64,000 nucleotides of DNA, taken from NCBI GenBank assembly GCA_018343915.1, contig JABRWF010000006.1, forward strand, positions 2,666,001 through 2,730,000, read 5' to 3'. The position numbers were made by a program, and so were the translations under genes. This document shows positions 60,201-64,000 of the stretch, in pieces. This stretch comes from Agroathelia rolfsii. Lineage: Eukaryota > Basidiomycota > Agaricomycetes > Amylocorticiales > Amylocorticiaceae. The stretch's first letter is position 1. The number at the start of each line of letters is the position of its first letter. The notes below the pieces were generated by a model. The model did not search any database, was not told the DNA's origin, and worked only from the letters and a program-made list of their open reading frames with translations.

Positions 60201-61630
60201 TCCTCAAAGGAAAATGGGTTCTAAATATTAAATCAGATGGACGTTACAAAGCTAGATATGTTGCTAGAGGAGATTTACAAACAAATGATACATTTGATGA
60301 CACTTGGTCACCAGTCGCAAGATATGAGGCATTCAGAGTTTTACTTGCAATAGCCACATATAGTGATTGGGAAATTGACCAAATGGATGTTACCACTGCA
60401 TACCTTTATGGAAAACTTGACCATGAAATTTATATGGAACAACCCACAGGTTTTTCAGTCAAAGGAAAAGAAGATCAAGTCTGCAAGCTTAAAAAATCCC
60501 TCTATGGATTAAAACAAGCAGGAAGACAGTGGAATTTTGAAATACATTCAACACTTGAAAAGATGAATTTCAAAAGAACACACTCAGATGCAGGTATCTA
60601 CATAAACCATCAACAAGTGGGAGACCCAAATGATAAAATCATTCTCATTTTATATGTTGATGATTTATTAATCATGGGAAAAGTGAAAAAGCAAATCCAA
60701 GACTTCAAGAAAAAACTCATGGAAAAATATGAAATGAAAGATCTTGGAGAAGCTAAATCATTCCTAGGCGTCAATATCAATAGAAACAGGAAAAAGAAAT
60801 TACTGTCTATTGATCAAAAAGATTACTGTGAAGGTATCCTAAAGAAATTCCAAAAGGAAAAATCAAAAGGATATTCTACACCGATGTCAGCAAGCATCCA
60901 ACTCAAATCTAACCCTAACCAAGTGACAGAGGCCAATAAAACCCACTACAAAAGTATGATTGGTTCACTTACATTCTTAACCATCATAACTAGGCCAGAC
61001 ATCACTTTTGCTGTAAACAAATGTGCGAAGTACAGTGAAAATCCTGGAAAAGAGCATTTCACTGCAGTAAATCATATATTCCAATACCTATCTAAAACCC
61101 CGGATAAAGCCATTGTCTATCAAGGACAACACCCAAAAGAATTAACCGCATATTCAGATGCAGATTGGGCAATGGACTTAGATGACCGGAAATCTACAAC
61201 TGGATACATTACTATGATGTGCAAAGGTGCAACTTCCTGGTCAACCAGAAGACAACACACTACTGCATTATCTAGTGTAGAAGCTGAATATATGGCCCTC
61301 ACAGAAACAGCAAAACAAGTTAAATGGTTACGGAAACTACTAAATGACATAGGTGAAGATATATCTAATCCAACAACTATTTTCACAGATAATCAAGGAG
61401 CTATTAGCCTAGCCAATAACCCTAAACATGGTGGTAGAGGTACCAAACACATCGAAGTTAGGCATCACTTTATCAGAGAAACAGTCTCCAATGGTACTGC
61501 TAGGACTGAGTATATTAATACTAACCAACAGCTAGCAGATGTTTTAACCAAGCCTTTAGCAGAAACAAAGCACAGCTATTTTTCAAATTTAGCTGGACTA
61601 ACAAATGATCTTAGATGGTTAAAGCAATAA
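57284..61630 (+). pseudogene. copia gag-pol polyprotein with one in-frame amber codon
   Basis: One frame from MTEILIKDIPSGFPVFNGSN (Gag N-terminus, SNWAKFSVKF) runs to the end except for TAG at 57644-57646. The 1295-codon part from 57743 holds these features (residues counted from that Met): a CKKCKKYVKH cysteine/histidine cluster near 114-123, aspartic protease VDSGTSHY (Asp 189), the pre-integrase CEGCALGKS, and the integrase core starting at HSDLYS (Asp 395) with SDRGGEYMS and NGRAERVQ. Reverse transcriptase follows with YVDD at 971-974, then RNase H with YSDADWAMD, SSVEAEYMAL and DNQGAISLANN, ending ADVLTKPLAE. All catalytic motifs look intact, so the amber codon could be the only lesion, or could be read through. 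Confidence 0.92.
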
Positions 61631-61639
61631 AGCATTCAT

Positions 61640-61649
61640 TGAGTGGGAG
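61640..61649 (+). other. Polypurine tract
   Basis: TGAGTGGGAG directly precedes the 3' LTR and would prime plus-strand synthesis. Confidence 0.75.
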
Positions 61650-62680
61650 TGTTGAAAGATTGAATATTTACAAGCTTCATATCTTTCCAATAATTCCAAT
61701 GAATACTTCAAATAATCATCTAACATCATGTCATACATGATTATTTATTTCATGATTTTACAACCGTTCATTGTTGAGATATTAACAATTCTTTACATGC
61801 ATATATTCATTGAAATAATATGCATATATTCTTTTATTTAATATTTTCAATATTTCATTATATCTAATCTTATCAGAGATAAGATTATCATATCAGAAGT
61901 CACTTGACTTTATCATTTATGAATATCTTTTTCATAAATATTAAACAATTCCATTTAAATATTCATTTCTAAATAATTATTGTGAATATTACTAATTGAT
62001 TTTTCACGCCCTAGATCCTTGCTTATAAATCACCAAAATATTTACTAAGCAAGTTCATAATATTAGTAATATTTATAAAATATTACTAATACAGATCTAA
62101 TAATAGGATATTGAGATCAATAGACATTTTACTTACTAATACTATACAAATTACTTACTAAGCACACAGATTGCTTACCAAGCATATTATTCAGCAAATA
62201 GGAATATTACTAAGCTGATTTATAAGCTGATTTGTAAGCAACCCTTCTTACTAAGCGGATTAGATAAGCACAGGATTGGCTTACTAATCTTGTAGAAATT
62301 AGAATATTTTGTATTATATAAGCACCAGCAAATTCGGCTGGAAATGACAAGTTATTTCACTCGAAAATAGTGAGTTAAATAGTCTACAAGACTAGCTCCT
62401 AGAGTACTAACTTCACCCTAGACTTACAAAGTCTACAAGACAAGACAACAAGCCTTTCCTAAAGGGAAACAAGTAGGTAGTCTCAAAGGGACACCGGCTA
62501 CAGTCTTATCTTAGGTGTAACAAAGTTACTAATCGCTTTCACAAATAGGTTTTATTGCCTTTAAACCTATAACATCACAGACCATTAACTTTTCAAACAA
62601 GTAAGTTAGTTGTCTTTTAAAATAGGTAACTAGTAGATTACAAGTAGTCTACATTACACCATTACCACTAACTTTCAACA
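61650..62680 (+). repeat. 3' LTR of copia element
   Basis: 1031 bp, TGTTGAAAG...CTTTCAACA. Nearly identical to the 5' LTR until about 62513, then only distantly similar to it. Confidence 0.92.
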
Positions 62681-63067
62681 CTCGCTAAACCTGTTCTTGA
62701 GGTATGTCCACATTTCAGCTGCTGTTGAGCAGTTGACTATGTTGATCTGTAGGACCTCGGGTATTGTCTGGTATAGCACCGTGCGGACGCTTTCGTCCTT
62801 GCGTTCCCACTCATTGTATTTTGTCTCGTGAGCATAAAGCTCGGCTTCAGTAGGCTCGATATTTCTACCGTCCTCTCCTTTGTGTGCCGAGGGGGTCTTA
62901 GGGGGGGCTTCACGACCATCAAGGTAGCGTTTTAACCCTCGCGCGGTTACATAGGAGGTAAGCTGTCGAGAATACAGCATCCAGTTTTCGCCGTCTTCAT
63001 CAAGTTTGGTGATACGGAGAGGTGTTGAGTCGGTGCTGGTGGGTGCGGAAGCGGTTGAGGAGCTCAT
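62681..63067 (-). pseudogene. Gag fragment of a second copia element, cut by the 3' LTR
   Basis: From ATG 63065-63067 the frame reads MSSSTASAPTSTDSTPLRIT, GENWMLYSRQLTSYVTARGL and ends AAEMWTYLKNRF, the N-terminal Gag type (DUF4219/UBN2-like) widespread in fungal and plant copia elements. It is broken off at the end of the 9-kb element's LTR, and the rest of this gag is not found on the other side (left of 53616). A degenerate TTGGTGTTAG just upstream on the minus strand could be a primer site. Confidence 0.8.
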
Positions 63068-63475
63068 AACCTTTTAAATTTGCTAACACCAATATTAACT
63101 TCAGTTATTATTGTAAGAACTCTAGTATATACCTAACACCAATATTACTAGAGGAGGTAATGAGCATAAGAATGAAAATAGGAATGTAAAACAATATACG
63201 TACACTTCAGTTATTATTGTAAGAACTGAAGTGTGTTGAAGGGTAGCAGCGGTGATGATGTGTCTAAGGTCACATGATCACCGGAAGTATATCAGTATGT
63301 ACAGTATGCGTGCGGAGTAAAGGTAGGGGAGTAATATGACAGGATATAGAATGTATCATAGACATGATGAGTATGCGGATGAAATAAAATGTCCTTACTG
63401 CTTGTATCACAACACAAGCATCGTCGTCGTCTGGAGTGTGTCTGTAGGAGTGTCATGGGTATTGTTGGTGCAGGG
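63068..63475. repeat. Short direct and inverted repeats upstream of the gag fragment
   Basis: A 24-bp sequence beginning ACTTCAGTTATT occurs at 63098-63121 and 63204-63227. The second copy is part of a hairpin with an 11-bp stem (63202-63212 with 63224-63234) and an 11-nt loop. TAACACCAATATTA also occurs twice (about 63082 and 63133). Possibly LTR remnants of the second copia element. Confidence 0.55.
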
Positions 63476-63957
63476 TTAAGCTTTATTGGAATACCTACCC
63501 AAGTCAAAATCATGGGGTCTTCCTACGAAACCAAAACGCTTCGTCGTCTTTCCGATTGCAGAAGACTATTCGATTAGCAAGAAAATCGATTTTGGGGCAG
63601 AGTTGTGAGAGTTACCTGTCCAAGCTCCGATTCCTTTACATTCGCTGGGAACCCTTGCTGTTTCTTCTCTTTGTCACCCACGGCGACGGAGGGGATGTGC
63701 GCATGAGAGCAGCAGTGAGACGAAGCGACCTTTTCCACAAAGGTCTCGCGGCTAGGTGAAGAGGATGAGGATACGTTCGATATCTTGAAGGTATCAACGC
63801 CATCTTGAGAAGCGTTGACCATCGCAAGGTACTCGCTGCATTCCTCTTTAAGCGTCACGAATGATGCCTTGGGACCGGCGACAGTGACAGGGGTCGGGGT
63901 GGGCGCAGGAGGATCTAATTTGACATTCTCCTTGTCGCCACAGTCAGGTCGAGGCAT
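63476..63957 (-). CDS. Unrecognised gene, 5' end probably beyond the window
   Basis: Exons 63957-63616 and 63547-63476 are joined in phase 0 across a 68-nt GT-AG intron with a TTGCTAATC branch site. From the visible ATG the product is MPRPDCGDKENVKLDPPAPT, a Pro/Ser-rich middle, and the tail TTKRFGFVGRPHDFDLGRYS, stop at 63476-63478. The frame stays open upstream to 64000 (reading ARGVSKRYGFI before the Met), so the true start may be outside. No family recognised. Confidence 0.5.
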
Positions 63958-64000
63958 GATGAATCCATATCGCTTGCTGACTCCACGAGCCGCGTGGGTG

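Larger units (their letters stand above)
53616..62680 (+). mobile_element. Ty1/copia LTR retrotransposon, ~9.07 kb
   Basis: Bounded by LTRs 53616-54647 and 61650-62680, both TG...CA with the short inverted terminus TGTTGAAAG/CTTTCAACA on the 3' copy. Immediately after the 5' LTR lies a primer site complementary to the initiator tRNA-Met anticodon arm, and just before the 3' LTR a purine tract. The internal order is an extra spliced ORF, a second ORF and then gag-protease-integrase-RT-RNase H, the copia order. No target duplication: AAACC at left, CTCGC at right. The first 864 bp of the LTRs are almost identical, indicating recent activity, but the last 168 bp differ. Confidence 0.96.

Overview
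The window looks like chromosomal DNA from a filamentous basidiomycete, probably Agaricomycotina. Genes carry many 50-60 bp GT-AG introns with CTAAY-like branch sites. The tRNA genes have introns. The gene content fits a plant-associated or wood/litter fungus: a laccase, a pectin lyase, a small secreted protein and a pair of receptor-like single-pass membrane proteins. The genus cannot be fixed from sequence alone.

Layout. 1-615 is the 3' end of an unknown gene. 949-2147 is a near-perfect palindrome whose outer ends are two intron-containing tRNA-Ala(AGC) genes. 2820-4559 is a decayed copia LTR in reverse orientation, flanked by a 5-bp duplication. 4781-5155 is a broken copy of the 3' end of the complete 19-exon pectin lyase gene at 6788-8982. 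Cyclin C (Mediator kinase module) follows at 9352-10682, then a second inverted tRNA-Ala pair and a 1.2-kb non-autonomous element with about 300-bp inverted ends. 14212-18062 holds two related membrane-protein genes, 18955 a tRNA-Met, 19387-21614 a laccase and 24009 a small secreted protein. About 26.6-32.2 kb is a housekeeping block: TSR2 and GRC3 diverge from a 145-bp shared promoter region and CCT2 follows. A five-repeat protein of unknown family (32311-34555), an NmrA-like oxidoreductase, an unknown acidic protein, uracil phosphoribosyltransferase, EMG1/NEP1, SEC14 and ATP synthase subunit g come next.

The most striking gene is at 49523-52106. It appears to be a fusion of a Dug3-type glutamine amidotransferase (glutathione degradation) with a glyoxalase-I-like domain that has lost three of the four usual metal ligands. 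The right end is a 9-kb Ty1/copia element (53616-62680). It has an iMet half-tRNA primer site and an extra 433-codon spliced ORF whose start codon seems to be made by splicing from a donor inside the LTR. It also has a gag-pol frame with in-frame stops, and LTRs that differ only over their last 168 bp. It abuts a fragment of a second copia gag. The last gene (63476-63957) is probably cut by the window edge.

How the genes work together: TSR2, GRC3 and EMG1 all serve ribosome assembly. Laccase and pectin lyase act outside the cell on lignin/phenolics and pectin. The Dug3-glyoxalase fusion joins two glutathione-linked activities in one chain. Gene calls rest on protein-level recognition and on splice-site reading by eye. 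No search or alignment program was run.
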